Below are positions 54,310 to 62,616 of a stretch of 64,000 nucleotides of DNA, one piece after another. The stretch is taken from the NCBI RefSeq assembly GCF_947500255.1, contig NZ_CANMRL010000001.1:558001-622000 (forward strand). The letters run 5' to 3'. A program made the translations under genes and the position numbers. Source of the stretch: an uncultured Psychroserpens sp. (GTDB taxonomy: Bacteria > Bacteroidota > Bacteroidia > Flavobacteriales > Flavobacteriaceae). How positions within the stretch are numbered: position 1 is the first letter of the stretch; each line of letters starts with the position of its first letter. Below the pieces are notes generated by a model. The model worked only from the letters and a program-made list of their open reading frames with translations, ran no database searches and was not told where the DNA came from.

Positions 54310-55515
54310 ATGGCACTTACCATAAACCGCAATATGACACGATGGATTATCATCGTAACTTCATTTATAATTATCTCTCTTATTCTGTGGAATACTTATG
54401 TGTTTTTTCAAAATTTCAAAGCAGAAGAACGTAGCAAAATGGAAATCTGGTCGTCGGCTCAAAGAGATCTACTTAAAGCAGTTGAAGATGCCGAACTTAG
54501 TAATAGTGATGATGTTTTTGCTGATCTAGACCTCGCTTTTGAAATACTTGACAACAATAATACAACACCAATGATTCTTATTGATGCAGATTCGGTTGTT
54601 GTGAATTTTAGAAATATTATCAATAAAACAGAAGTTGATTCTATTCATAACATTGAAGAAACTAAATATGTCAATGAAAACCTTAAAATGCTCATTTCAA
54701 AATATGGTAAAGAAAATACACCTATAGAAATTGGAACCAATAATCAAACGCTTTACTATGGAAATTCACCACTATTAAACAAGCTTAAATTTTATCCATT
54801 AGCCTTATTACTCATCATATTTTTATTTGCAGCTGTGGCTTATTTCTTCTACAAAAGTTCAAAAACAGCTGATCAAAATAAATTATGGACAGGTATGGCG
54901 AAGGAAACAGCACATCAAATCGGAACACCATTGTCATCTTTGGTTGGCTGGACTGAAATTTTAAGAAGCGAAAATGTGAATCCAGATTATTTATCTGAAA
55001 TTGAAAAAGACATTACAAGATTGCAAACTATTACAGACCGTTTTAGTAAAATAGGTTCTATACCTACGTTAGAAAAAACCGATGTTGTTAAAGAGACTTT
55101 AGACTCTTATGAATACCTAAAAGCACGATCATCAAAATTGATCGATTTTGAAATTACAGCACCAGAACAGCAATTGTATGTAGACCTCAACAAGCAATTG
55201 TACAGTTGGACTATTGAAAATTTAGTAAAAAATGCCATTGATGCTATGAAAGGAAAAGGAGCATTAAAACTGGCCATAACAAATGATGATAAATACGTAA
55301 AAATAACGGTTCAGGATACTGGTAAAGGAATCTCTAAACAAAATTTCAATTCTGTTTTCCAACCTGGTTTTACTACCAAAAAGCGTGGTTGGGGATTAGG
55401 ACTCTCATTGGCAAAACGCATTATCGATGATTATCATAATGGAAAAATTAAAGTCCTTAATTCTGAAATTGGCAAAGGTACGACTATGCAAATTTCATTG
55501 AAATTGTTATCTTAG
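54310..55515 (+). CDS. Sensor histidine kinase
   Basis: 401 residues. Helices at about 12-32 and 158-180 bound a periplasmic domain of about 125 residues. The H-box is a bacteroidete variant, A-H-Q-I-G-T-P-L-S-S (His about 203). HATPase motifs: N-L-V-K-N-A-I-D-A-M, D-T-G-K-G-I, G-W-G-L-G-L-S-L. No response regulator gene is adjacent, so it is an orphan kinase. Confidence 0.92.
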   Translation: MALTINRNMTRWIIIVTSFIIISLILWNTYVFFQNFKAEERSKMEIWSSAQRDLLKAVEDAELSNSDDVFADLDLAFEILDNNNTTPMILIDADSVVVNFRNIINKTEVDSIHNIEETKYVNENLKMLISKYGKENTPIEIGTNNQTLYYGNSPLLNKLKFYPLALLLIIFLFAAVAYFFYKSSKTADQNKLWTGMAKETAHQIGTPLSSLVGWTEILRSENVNPDYLSEIEKDITRLQTITDRFSKIGSIPTLEKTDVVKETLDSYEYLKARSSKLIDFEITAPEQQLYVDLNKQLYSWTIENLVKNAIDAMKGKGALKLAITNDDKYVKITVQDTGKGISKQNFNSVFQPGFTTKKRGWGLGLSLAKRIIDDYHNGKIKVLNSEIGKGTTMQISLKLLS

Positions 55516-55524
55516 TTACACGTC

Positions 55525-55881
55525 ATGAAAGAACAACAATACTTTACACTTAAAGAAGTACAGCTCAACAACAATTGTCCTGAGTGTTATTCTAATGAAG
55601 GTTTGCAATTAACATTTAAGCAACGCTTTGTTGAGAATGCGTTTTACAAAGCCATTACTGGTGACACTACTCATGAAATGCGTTGCAATACCTGTAATAC
55701 AGATATTTTTCCTGTGCGTTGGACCAACGATATTGAGCAAGTAGTGGCGTATCAAGAACGTGCTGTAAACCCAAAGCCAAGGTCTACAAAGTTGAAAAAA
55801 CTTGCATGGATTTTCATAATAGCTGATGCGCTATTGTTAATTGTGGTCGTTCTTTTTGCGACAGGAATATTATCTTTCTAA
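55525..55881 (+). CDS. Zinc-ribbon membrane protein
   Basis: 118 residues. C-P-E-C (about 19-22) and C-N-T-C (about 54-57) form a probable zinc ribbon. A C-terminal helix (about 92-114) anchors it in the membrane. Function unknown. Its stop abuts that of the convergent HIT gene. Confidence 0.75.
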   Translation: MKEQQYFTLKEVQLNNNCPECYSNEGLQLTFKQRFVENAFYKAITGDTTHEMRCNTCNTDIFPVRWTNDIEQVVAYQERAVNPKPRSTKLKKLAWIFIIADALLLIVVVLFATGILSF

Positions 55882-56271
55882 TTATAAAAACGATGCAATT
55901 TTATTAGCTGTAGCTTCAAATTCATCTTTTGTTAAAGGTGTTTTTCTAATAAATCGCGCATCTTCCATAGAATTTAAAGGAATTAAATGCACATGAGTAT
56001 GCGGTACTTCAAGTCCGATAACGGTCATTCCAACACGTTTACAAGACACTGCTTTTTCTAGAGCTATAGCAACTTGACGAGAGAATTCCATAAGCCCATG
56101 ATACGACGTTTCATCTAAATCGAAAATTTTATCTACCTCCTGTTTTGGGATACAAAGCGTATGTCCTTTGGCATTAGGGTTAATATCTAAAAAAGCAAGA
56201 AATTCTTCGGTTTCTGCAACTTTGTAACAAGGGATTTCGCCATTAATTATTTTTGTAAAGATAGAAGCCAT
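55882..56271 (-). CDS. HIT-family nucleotide-binding protein
   Basis: 129 residues. H-T-H-V-H-L (about 97-102) is the HIT triad and N-G-E-I-P-C-Y-K-V-A the N-terminal family opening. Likely a dinucleotide or adenosine phosphoramidate hydrolase. Probably cytosolic. Separated from greA by its terminator. Confidence 0.93.
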   Translation of the reverse strand: MASIFTKIINGEIPCYKVAETEEFLAFLDINPNAKGHTLCIPKQEVDKIFDLDETSYHGLMEFSRQVAIALEKAVSCKRVGMTVIGLEVPHTHVHLIPLNSMEDARFIRKTPLTKDEFEATANKIASFL

Positions 56272-56303
56272 GGCTATAATGTATTAGAGTGTATGTAAAT
56301 ATA

Positions 56304-56332
56304 AAAAGATTCCTCTTTTGAAGGAATCTTTT
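56304..56332 (-). terminator. Intrinsic terminator of greA
   Basis: AAAAGATTCCT (56304-56314) pairs with AGGAATCTTTT (56322-56332); the minus-strand side continues TTTATATTT. It lies 27 bases after the greA stop. Confidence 0.88.
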
Positions 56333-56358
56333 ATCTATATATTAACAAGATGAATAAC

Positions 56359-56832
56359 CTATCTTGAAATTTCCAAAATATCAAATTTCATAATACCATT
56401 AGGCACTTGCACTTCTGCTACTTCACCAACAGACTTACCTAATAATCCTTTTCCAATAGGAGAATTCACAGAAATCTTACCAGAGGCTAAATCGGCTTCA
56501 CCATCAGCTACTAAGGTATAAGTCATCTCCATGCCATTGGTTTGGTTTTTAATTCTCACTTTAGATAATACTAAAGCTTTCGACGTATCCATTTGAGATT
56601 CGTCTATAACACGTGCACCAGCAAGTGTTTCTTCTAACTTAGAAATTTTCATTTCCAACATACCTTGTGCTTCTTTTGCTGCATCATACTCGGCATTTTC
56701 ACTTAAATCACCTTTATCTCTTGCTTCTGCAATAGCTTGAGATGCTCTTGGACGCTCTATATCTTTTAAATGTTGCAGCTCGTCTCTCAACTTTTTTAAA
56801 CCTTCAGCTGTATAATAAGATACTTTACTCAT
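56359..56832 (-). CDS. greA: Transcription elongation factor GreA
   Basis: 157 residues. Coiled-coil N-terminal domain (about 5-75: R-D-E-L-Q-H-L, D-L-S-E-N-A-E-Y-D-A-A-K) reaching the RNA polymerase secondary channel to rescue backtracked complexes; C-terminal FKBP-like domain. The acidic tip D-x-S-E-N-A-E is complete. Its long leader has unusual hairpins. Confidence 0.96.
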   Translation of the reverse strand: MSKVSYYTAEGLKKLRDELQHLKDIERPRASQAIAEARDKGDLSENAEYDAAKEAQGMLEMKISKLEETLAGARVIDESQMDTSKALVLSKVRIKNQTNGMEMTYTLVADGEADLASGKISVNSPIGKGLLGKSVGEVAEVQVPNGIMKFDILEISR

Positions 56833-56856
56833 AATTCAATCGTTTAATAATAAAAG

Positions 56857-56927
56857 ATGCTGAAATCTAAGATATAAAATAAACTCATCTTATTCAGCAT
56901 AAAAAAAATCTCGCTATCACGAGATTT
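56857..56927 (-). promoter_or_regulatory. greA leader with terminator-like and long-stem hairpins
   Basis: On the minus strand, AAATCTCG-TGATAG-CGAGATTT (56927-56906) is an 8-bp stem followed directly by further Ts, an intrinsic-terminator shape right after the promoter box. Next, ATGCTGAA-TAAGAT...ATCTTA-(GAT)-TTCAGCAT (56900-56857) is a 14-bp stem with a 3-base bulge. The start codon follows 25 bases later. The arrangement would allow attenuation of greA. Confidence 0.65.
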
Positions 56928-56933
56928 GTTATA

Positions 56934-56941
56934 CAAAGATA
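56934..56941 (-). promoter_or_regulatory. -7 box TATCTTTG for greA
   Basis: A minus-strand match to TAnnTTTG, 7 bases before the terminator-like hairpin. The hairpin would then begin at about the first transcribed base. Confidence 0.5.
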
Positions 56942-57000
56942 CAAAATATTTAATTCAACCTTTAAAATATTGTAAATTGCAACAAAAACTTAACAAGTCT

Positions 57001-57426
57001 ATGAAAAAAGGCCTTTTTATGTTATCTCTCTTGTTTTTAATGAATTGTGGGAGTGACGACAGAATAAACAATTGTAACTTTTTACTCAACGTTGGTGTAA
57101 ATGCTTCACTCAATTTAAATTTACCTGAATTTAGTCAACTCATGTTCATTAGTAATTCGGTCTATGTGGCGAATCAAGGTAATGGTGGTATTTATGTGAC
57201 AAACGTTGGTAATGGCAACTATCGTGCTTGGGACGCTTTTGATCCAAATCATGCACCTTCTAGCTGTTCTTTTTTACAAATTGATGGCGTTAACGTGACT
57301 TGTGGATGTGCTGACGAAAATGAATACAGTTTATTTACTGGTCAATCAATTGGAGATCCTTTGCCTTGCGGATTAAAAGAATATCGTGTGACATTGTCTG
57401 GTAATAATTTGGTGATTAGTAATTAA
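57001..57426 (+). CDS. Lipoprotein with degenerate Rieske-like fold
   Basis: 141 residues from ATG 57001. Lipobox M-N-C (Cys16). The mature part follows the pattern of flavobacterial Rieske-like proteins (G-G-I-Y-V-T-N, A-W-D-A-F-D-P-N-H, G-V-N-V-T-C-G-C, E-Y-S-L-F-T-G). The Cys-x-His and Cys-x2-His cluster ligands are not both present (D-P-N-H, C-G-C-A), so an iron-sulfur centre is doubtful. Frame extension to 56926 runs through promoter DNA and is rejected. Confidence 0.72.
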   Translation: MKKGLFMLSLLFLMNCGSDDRINNCNFLLNVGVNASLNLNLPEFSQLMFISNSVYVANQGNGGIYVTNVGNGNYRAWDAFDPNHAPSSCSFLQIDGVNVTCGCADENEYSLFTGQSIGDPLPCGLKEYRVTLSGNNLVISN

Positions 57427-57451
57427 TCTCATCAAAAATTAAGTCATATAA

Positions 57452-57482
57452 AAAACTCCCATATCTTACGATTGGGAGTTTT
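57452..57482. terminator. Bidirectional terminator between lipoprotein and TonB receptor genes
   Basis: AAAACTCCCA (57452-57461) pairs with TGGGAGTTTT (57473-57482). A and T tracts lie on both sides, so it can end both convergent genes. Confidence 0.85.
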
Positions 57483-57515
57483 CTATTTTAGTTTCCTGTT
57501 TTTTCAGGAATTGTA

Positions 57516-59789
57516 TTAAAACTTTAACGTCACTCCTAACAAAAAGTTAGTTGTAGCCTGTGGATAAAATCCAGCAAAATAACCTGTTGTAGTTCCTGTT
57601 GGACTTGAAGCATCATCAAAATCAAATGATCCAAAATAGCCATTAGACACATACTTTTCGTTAAATATATTATTAACCAATCCAGAAAACACAACTGACT
57701 TGAAAATTGACTTTGGTTTCCATTCGTAAGTCACATTAAGATCATTAACGAAATAACTATCTAATTTAGAATCAGTATTTTCGGTATTCTCCATAAACTG
57801 TTCACCAACATATTTACTTAATAATGATATTTGAAAGCCTTCTTTTGGTTGAAATACAAAAGCATTAGCAGCAACCAATTCCGGAGAAAACGAAATATCT
57901 GTTTTACCAAGATCTAATAAAACACCATTTACAGATTCAAACGTTTCCCTATTTTTATTAGAGCTAATCGTAAAGTTTGGTTGTACCGAAAATTGATTAG
58001 TAATTGCAATGGCTGCATCTACTTCTAAACCTAGTCGGTAACTATCACCATTATTTGCTCTAATTGGATCTCCAGTCGTATCAATTTGACCTGTTAAGAC
58101 TAGTTGCTCATTATATAACATGTAGTAGGCATTTACATTCAATCTAAACTTCTGCTCGTTATGTCTCCAACCTAATTCGAAATCGTTAAGTTGCTCTGGC
58201 TTTACAGTTGCATTATTCTCAAAATCACTTCGGTTTGGTTCTCGATTTGCTCTGGCATAAGAAAAATACAAACTATTATTTCCGTTAACTTTATACGTAA
58301 TTCCTGCTTTAGGATTAAAGAAACTATAGCTCTCATCAACATTAAACGGAATTCTATCAGAAGTCAATCCCGAAGTCTCATAACCAACCAAGCGCAATTG
58401 TAAATCACCATATAAACTCACTTTATCATTAAGACGGTACGTAGCTTTAGTAAATAAACTCCAATCCGTTTTTTGACCGTTTCCTTCATAATAGCGATCT
58501 CTTATTTCACTATCACTTGCAAATTCTGCCCAGATGATTTCACCAAAATGATCGCCATCATAAAAACTATATGAACTTCCGAAGATCAAATTCACTTCAT
58601 TGTTTTTGTAATTAGCACTAGCATTTAATACATAGAAATCATTATCCAACCAACGGCGTCTAATCAAATCTGTTGTATTAACGGTTTCATTTCCTATCTC
58701 TAATGGTGTTAAATCATAATCTGAAAAATCTTCATCTTCTCTATACTGTTCAAAATAACCTCGTCCATAGGTATAATTCAATCCAACGTTTGTAGACCAT
58801 CTGTTGTTATAACGCTGATTCCAATGCAATTGATAATGATCCTGATTGTAGTTGTCAACTTCATTATCATAGAAGCGCGTATTACCATCGGCATCTGTAT
58901 ATATGCCTGAAGGGTTAAAGGTTCTATTATTTGTCAAAGTTTCTACGTCAATACCATTCCACGCCTGATAAGTTACTTCCTTACCGCCAAACATAATAGC
59001 TTTAATCAATGTATTATCATCAACATAAGAGCCTTGTAAAAAGTACGATTTCAAATCGGTCTCTGCTCTATCGATATAACCATCAGACGAAATATTTGAT
59101 AAACGACCAGCAATTTCAATATGATCATTAAGTAAGCCTGTACTAAATTTTACAGTATGCTTTCTAGTATTAAAACTTCCAAAGGAATTAGAAATTTCTC
59201 CATTAGATTCTGTAGATACAGCATCGGTTAATACATTGATACTAGCACCAAACGCTCCAGATCCATTGGTCGATGTTCCAACACCACGTTGCAACTGTAA
59301 GCTTTCTACAGACGATGCGAAGTCTCCTAAGTTGACCCAAAACGTTCCTAAAGATTCAGCATCATTGTATGGGATTCCATTAATAGTGACATTGGTTGAT
59401 TGTGCATTAATACCACGTACTCTAATTCCTGTATAACCTACTCCTGCACCAGCATCTGTTGTGGTGACTACTGAAGGAAGATAGTTTAAAAGTACTGGAA
59501 TATCTTGTCCTAAATTGCGTTTTGCTAATTCCTTTTTGGTCACATTGCTATGTGTAATTGGCGATGTAGCTTCTACTCTTACGGCTTTAACGAGAACTTC
59601 GTCAAGCTTTTCAGTTTTGGTAGAATCTTGTTGTTTTTCTTGTGCATAAGTACTGACTGATAGCACAAGAAGTGTTAAAAAAAGAAAAATGTTTTTAGTT
59701 CCGTGGACTTTATTCTGAAAGCCGAAACTGAATCTACAGTGAGACACATTTTGCCTCATTGATTTCATTTTAAGAATAGTAGATTTCAT
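57516..59789 (-). CDS. TonB-dependent receptor, predicted thiamine uptake
   Basis: 757 residues. A long N-terminus with a signal helix (about 33-49, S-T-Y-A-Q), a TonB-box-like stretch (L-D-E-V-L-V), a plug domain (V-R-G-I-N-A-Q-S-T-N-V-T-I-N-G-I-P, about 128-144) and a 22-strand barrel ending in L-K-F. No carboxypeptidase-like N-terminal domain, so not the SusC class. A TPP riboswitch in the leader predicts thiamine or a precursor as ligand. The start may be a few codons further in. Confidence 0.93.
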   Translation of the reverse strand: MKSTILKMKSMRQNVSHCRFSFGFQNKVHGTKNIFLFLTLLVLSVSTYAQEKQQDSTKTEKLDEVLVKAVRVEATSPITHSNVTKKELAKRNLGQDIPVLLNYLPSVVTTTDAGAGVGYTGIRVRGINAQSTNVTINGIPYNDAESLGTFWVNLGDFASSVESLQLQRGVGTSTNGSGAFGASINVLTDAVSTESNGEISNSFGSFNTRKHTVKFSTGLLNDHIEIAGRLSNISSDGYIDRAETDLKSYFLQGSYVDDNTLIKAIMFGGKEVTYQAWNGIDVETLTNNRTFNPSGIYTDADGNTRFYDNEVDNYNQDHYQLHWNQRYNNRWSTNVGLNYTYGRGYFEQYREDEDFSDYDLTPLEIGNETVNTTDLIRRRWLDNDFYVLNASANYKNNEVNLIFGSSYSFYDGDHFGEIIWAEFASDSEIRDRYYEGNGQKTDWSLFTKATYRLNDKVSLYGDLQLRLVGYETSGLTSDRIPFNVDESYSFFNPKAGITYKVNGNNSLYFSYARANREPNRSDFENNATVKPEQLNDFELGWRHNEQKFRLNVNAYYMLYNEQLVLTGQIDTTGDPIRANNGDSYRLGLEVDAAIAITNQFSVQPNFTISSNKNRETFESVNGVLLDLGKTDISFSPELVAANAFVFQPKEGFQISLLSKYVGEQFMENTENTDSKLDSYFVNDLNVTYEWKPKSIFKSVVFSGLVNNIFNEKYVSNGYFGSFDFDDASSPTGTTTGYFAGFYPQATTNFLLGVTLKF

Positions 59790-59879
59790 ACGATTATAAA
59801 TAATCGAATAAAAAGAGGTAATTATTCTTTAGTGTTAATAATTAATAAAAATTGTGAACATTAATATAAGTTTGATTAG

Positions 59880-59933
59880 AAAAACGCTAGAAGCATTTTT
59901 TTGCACTCACTAAAAATGTCCACTGGACATTTT
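59880..59933 (-). terminator. Expression platform of the TPP riboswitch: two hairpins
   Basis: On the minus strand, just after the aptamer: AAAATGTCC-AGT-GGACATTTT then TTAG (59933-59913), and AAAAATGC-TTCTA-GCGTTTTT then C (59900-59880). Both look like intrinsic terminators. A ligand-dependent choice could stop transcription before the receptor gene; which hairpin is regulated is not clear. Confidence 0.6.
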
Positions 59934-59938
59934 CTTAA

Positions 59939-60022
59939 CGTTCGCTTCCTAAACAGCATTACCTGTTCTAGGTTCAATGGGTATGATCTCAGCCGATAAT
60001 AGGCACCCCTTTTTTGAGAACG
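59939..60022 (-). promoter_or_regulatory. TPP (THI-element) riboswitch
   Basis: Minus strand, reading 5' to 3': P1 strand CGTTC (60022-60018); GGGGTGCC (60009-60002); GGCTGAGATC and ATACCC; TTGAACCT; GGTAATGC; then P1 closes with GAACG (59943-59939). All conserved blocks of the TPP aptamer are present in order and at usual distances. It lies in the leader of the TonB receptor gene and would bind thiamine pyrophosphate. Confidence 0.96.
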
Positions 60023-60025
60023 CTG

Positions 60026-60033
60026 CAAAGATA
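60026..60033 (-). promoter_or_regulatory. -7 box TATCTTTG for the riboswitch transcript
   Basis: A minus-strand match to TAnnTTTG placed directly before the aptamer, so the riboswitch RNA would start at about its P1 helix. The receptor therefore has its own promoter apart from the arfB run. Confidence 0.6.
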
Positions 60034-60078
60034 AAGTAGATTTATCATTTGCACATCAATAATTTTTAATTTTTTTAA

Positions 60079-60486
60079 TCAATCAATTTCAGGTGGTTTT
60101 CGATTGGCTTTTTTTTCTGAGTTTCTACGCTTATTAGTGAGTCGTTTTTTTACAACTGCCTTAGGTATTTTAGTAGGAATCCGTTCTTTTTCTTCAATCA
60201 AGTTAGCCTTTATTAATTCTAAAAAACGTTGGATGATAATGGCTTTATTCCGAAACTGACTTCTGCTTTCACCACATTGCATGATTAGTAGGGCCTCTTT
60301 TGTCAATCTTGTTTGGAGATTTGTTTTGAGCAGCTCTTTTTGCTCTGAAGTAAGGACTTGAGAATGTTCTAAATCAAAGGTCAGCTCTACTTTAGAAGCT
60401 GTTTTATTAACATGTTGTCCGCCAGACCCAGAACTTCTAATTGCTTTAAAGGTTAATTCATTTAATATGGTTTGCTCATCAAACAT
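60079..60486 (-). CDS. arfB: Alternative ribosome-rescue factor (ArfB/YaeJ type)
   Basis: 135 residues. G-S-G-G-Q-H-V-N-K (about 20-28) holds the GGQ peptidyl-hydrolysis motif. The basic C-terminal tail (K-K-R-L-T-N-K-R-R-N) would enter the mRNA channel. It frees stalled ribosomes. Follows DUF4301 with 1 base between. Confidence 0.94.
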   Translation of the reverse strand: MFDEQTILNELTFKAIRSSGSGGQHVNKTASKVELTFDLEHSQVLTSEQKELLKTNLQTRLTKEALLIMQCGESRSQFRNKAIIIQRFLELIKANLIEEKERIPTKIPKAVVKKRLTNKRRNSEKKANRKPPEID

Positions 60487-60487
60487 G

Positions 60488-62044
60488 TTATTTAATTTGA
60501 TGCGGAGCCTTAAGCAGGTCGTTTACTGTTTTAACTGGATTGAAGGTAATTAATGGTACTTCGATAAAAATAGTATTCCAGTTGGCCATACTGCCATTCC
60601 ATAATCCAGGAAGTTCTAATGCTTTTAGGTCTTTTCCTGTTTTGGTTTTCATGGAAATAAAAGCAGCTTTGGGGTCTACAAACTTTCGAAGGTCAAATTT
60701 TTCACCTCTATGATTTTTAACACTACAAACTAAATCTACAGGGTTAAAATGAGTAGCGCCTTTTAAAATATCCTTTTGGTGTTTACTCTTTTTATTGATC
60801 TGAGCCGACTCCACAATTTGAAGCGAGGTATTTCCACTTTCGTCTTTAATCCAATATGGACCACCTCCAGGTTCGCCTTCATTTTTAACCATGCCACAAA
60901 CACGAATTGGACGATTTAATTTTTCAGCTAAATATTCGATTTGATACTTACGAGAATACTTTTCAAACTCCGAACTTATTCTGACATTCAATTTGTTAGC
61001 CAAAAACTCGGCAATCTCAATAAGCAATTCTTCTGAAAGGTTGTCATCGTCAAGAATATTTAAGTATTTAAACGCTTGTTCTTGAATTTCAATAAGCATT
61101 CCAGCAAGTACTTTTTTGTACTTAGCTACTTCAGTTTTGTATTTATAGGTGACCACATTATCAATATTTTTTATAAAAACAATATCGGCATCAAGGTCAT
61201 TTAAATTCTCAATTAGCGCTCCATGTCCTGAAGGTCTAAACAGTAAAGATCCGTTCTCATTTCTGAAGGGTTTATTTTTTGGCGTAACAGCAATAGTATC
61301 TGTAGATTCCTTTTGATATGAAAATGAAATATCGAATTTGGAACCTGTTTTATCTTCTACTTTCTTTTCAATTCTGGCGAATTCCTCATCAAATTTATGA
61401 TTGTGCTTTTCTGAAATAGTAAAATGCAATCTTGTTGGTTCATCACTTGATGAATACAATGCAGATTCGTACAAATGCTCTTCAAAAGCAGTTGATATAA
61501 CTTGATTTTTATATTCATGAAAAGGTAATAACCCCTTTGGAAAATTTCCATAGTCTAATTTGTCACTATCTAGCATCATTTGAACAAATTTAAACCCTTG
61601 TTCGTCTATAGATAACTCATCAAAATTAGGATAAGCATCTTTCAATCTAGCTCTAACAATATTATAAAAAGGAAACTTTTCTAAGCCAACAAAAAAGATA
61701 GATAAGTCTTTATTTTTATTGGTATTTATATACGAATTAATACTTTTCTTTTTAAGATTGTATTTTTCTAAAAACGGATATAAGAATTTAAACATTCTAG
61801 TAGCTGCGCCAGATGCTGGAACAAATTTTAAAATAGAAATAGCATCTTTTTTTGCTTCAAAGCGAGAGATTAAACGTGTGTTTTCTTCGTTAGATAATCT
61901 TAAAATCCCATTATCTATTGTTGCTTCAGAAACTAAGTTGGAAAAAGGTATTCCGTTTTCAAAAAGTCTAATTTGCTGTTCAACTTTTTGCACAGTTAAC
62001 CCTTTAGTTTCTATTTGTAGTATATCTTTTTCAGAAAAATTCAA
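60488..62044 (-). CDS. DUF4301 protein, nucleotidyltransferase-like
   Basis: 518 residues. V-P-A-S-G-A-A-T-R-M-F-K (about 75-86) and R-P-S-G-H-G-A-L-I-E-N-L-N-D-L-D (about 270-285) resemble the nucleotide-binding and sugar-binding loops of UDP-sugar pyrophosphorylases. The reaction is not known. It overlaps the kinase gene end by 4 bases, so it lies in the same run as the thiamine-linked genes. Confidence 0.88.
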   Translation of the reverse strand: MNFSEKDILQIETKGLTVQKVEQQIRLFENGIPFSNLVSEATIDNGILRLSNEENTRLISRFEAKKDAISILKFVPASGAATRMFKFLYPFLEKYNLKKKSINSYINTNKNKDLSIFFVGLEKFPFYNIVRARLKDAYPNFDELSIDEQGFKFVQMMLDSDKLDYGNFPKGLLPFHEYKNQVISTAFEEHLYESALYSSSDEPTRLHFTISEKHNHKFDEEFARIEKKVEDKTGSKFDISFSYQKESTDTIAVTPKNKPFRNENGSLLFRPSGHGALIENLNDLDADIVFIKNIDNVVTYKYKTEVAKYKKVLAGMLIEIQEQAFKYLNILDDDNLSEELLIEIAEFLANKLNVRISSEFEKYSRKYQIEYLAEKLNRPIRVCGMVKNEGEPGGGPYWIKDESGNTSLQIVESAQINKKSKHQKDILKGATHFNPVDLVCSVKNHRGEKFDLRKFVDPKAAFISMKTKTGKDLKALELPGLWNGSMANWNTIFIEVPLITFNPVKTVNDLLKAPHQIK

Positions 62045-62616
62045 TCGGCTTTTTTTAAAAGTTCATCAATGTGTATTTTACAAAAATTCAATCGTTCTTC
62101 AAACCTTCCTTTTACCACAATGTAAGGTTTTTTAGAAGCTATTAATGCTTGTTCAAAGCGATTAAATTGTTGCAATCTATTGTGTGGTTGATCGCGAATT
62201 CCATCAGCTTCCCACACCGTGTCAATATAAGTCAAAAAATACAAATCATAAGTGTTTTTTAATGCATATTTTTTGACTAATTCTGGGCAAAATCCTTGGT
62301 AATAAAATTGAGAATACACTTGAGTTTCTAACAAATCTGTATCGCAAATTAAAAGTCGGTTTGCCTTCTTTAATTGCTCATTTTCTAATTGCATCTGTCC
62401 TATAGCAATGGGCAGAACGTCATCTTTTGTTAATCTATGATTATCTAATGCTTTAGCTTCGGCATAGGTACGTGAGAATTCTTCGACATAAACTGTATTG
62501 TAGTAATTGGCCAACTCTTTTACCAAAGACGATTTTCCTGTAGACTCTGGTCCATATAAAACAACTTTTATACAGTTTGAGTTAATGTTACCGATTTGTT
62601 TAAGCTTTTCTTCCAT
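62041..62616 (-). CDS. NadR-like P-loop kinase
   Basis: 191 residues from ATG 62616. Walker A in G-P-E-S-T-G-K-S-S-L (about 21-30), then E-E-F-S-R-T-Y-A and C-D-T-D-L-L-E-T, as in the ribosylnicotinamide-kinase half of NadR. The N-terminal NMN adenylyltransferase half is absent. It starts inside the PnuC gene (49-base overlap). It may phosphorylate the vitamin imported by that permease to trap it; thiamine or nicotinamide riboside are candidates. Confidence 0.85.
   Translation of the reverse strand: MEEKLKQIGNINSNCIKVVLYGPESTGKSSLVKELANYYNTVYVEEFSRTYAEAKALDNHRLTKDDVLPIAIGQMQLENEQLKKANRLLICDTDLLETQVYSQFYYQGFCPELVKKYALKNTYDLYFLTYIDTVWEADGIRDQPHNRLQQFNRFEQALIASKKPYIVVKGRFEERLNFCKIHIDELLKKAD

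Noticed and set aside
62568-62616. Frameshift between the kinase and PnuC genes
   Set aside because: Both proteins are complete with family-like ends and starts; the 49-base overlap is an ordinary, if long, coupling.
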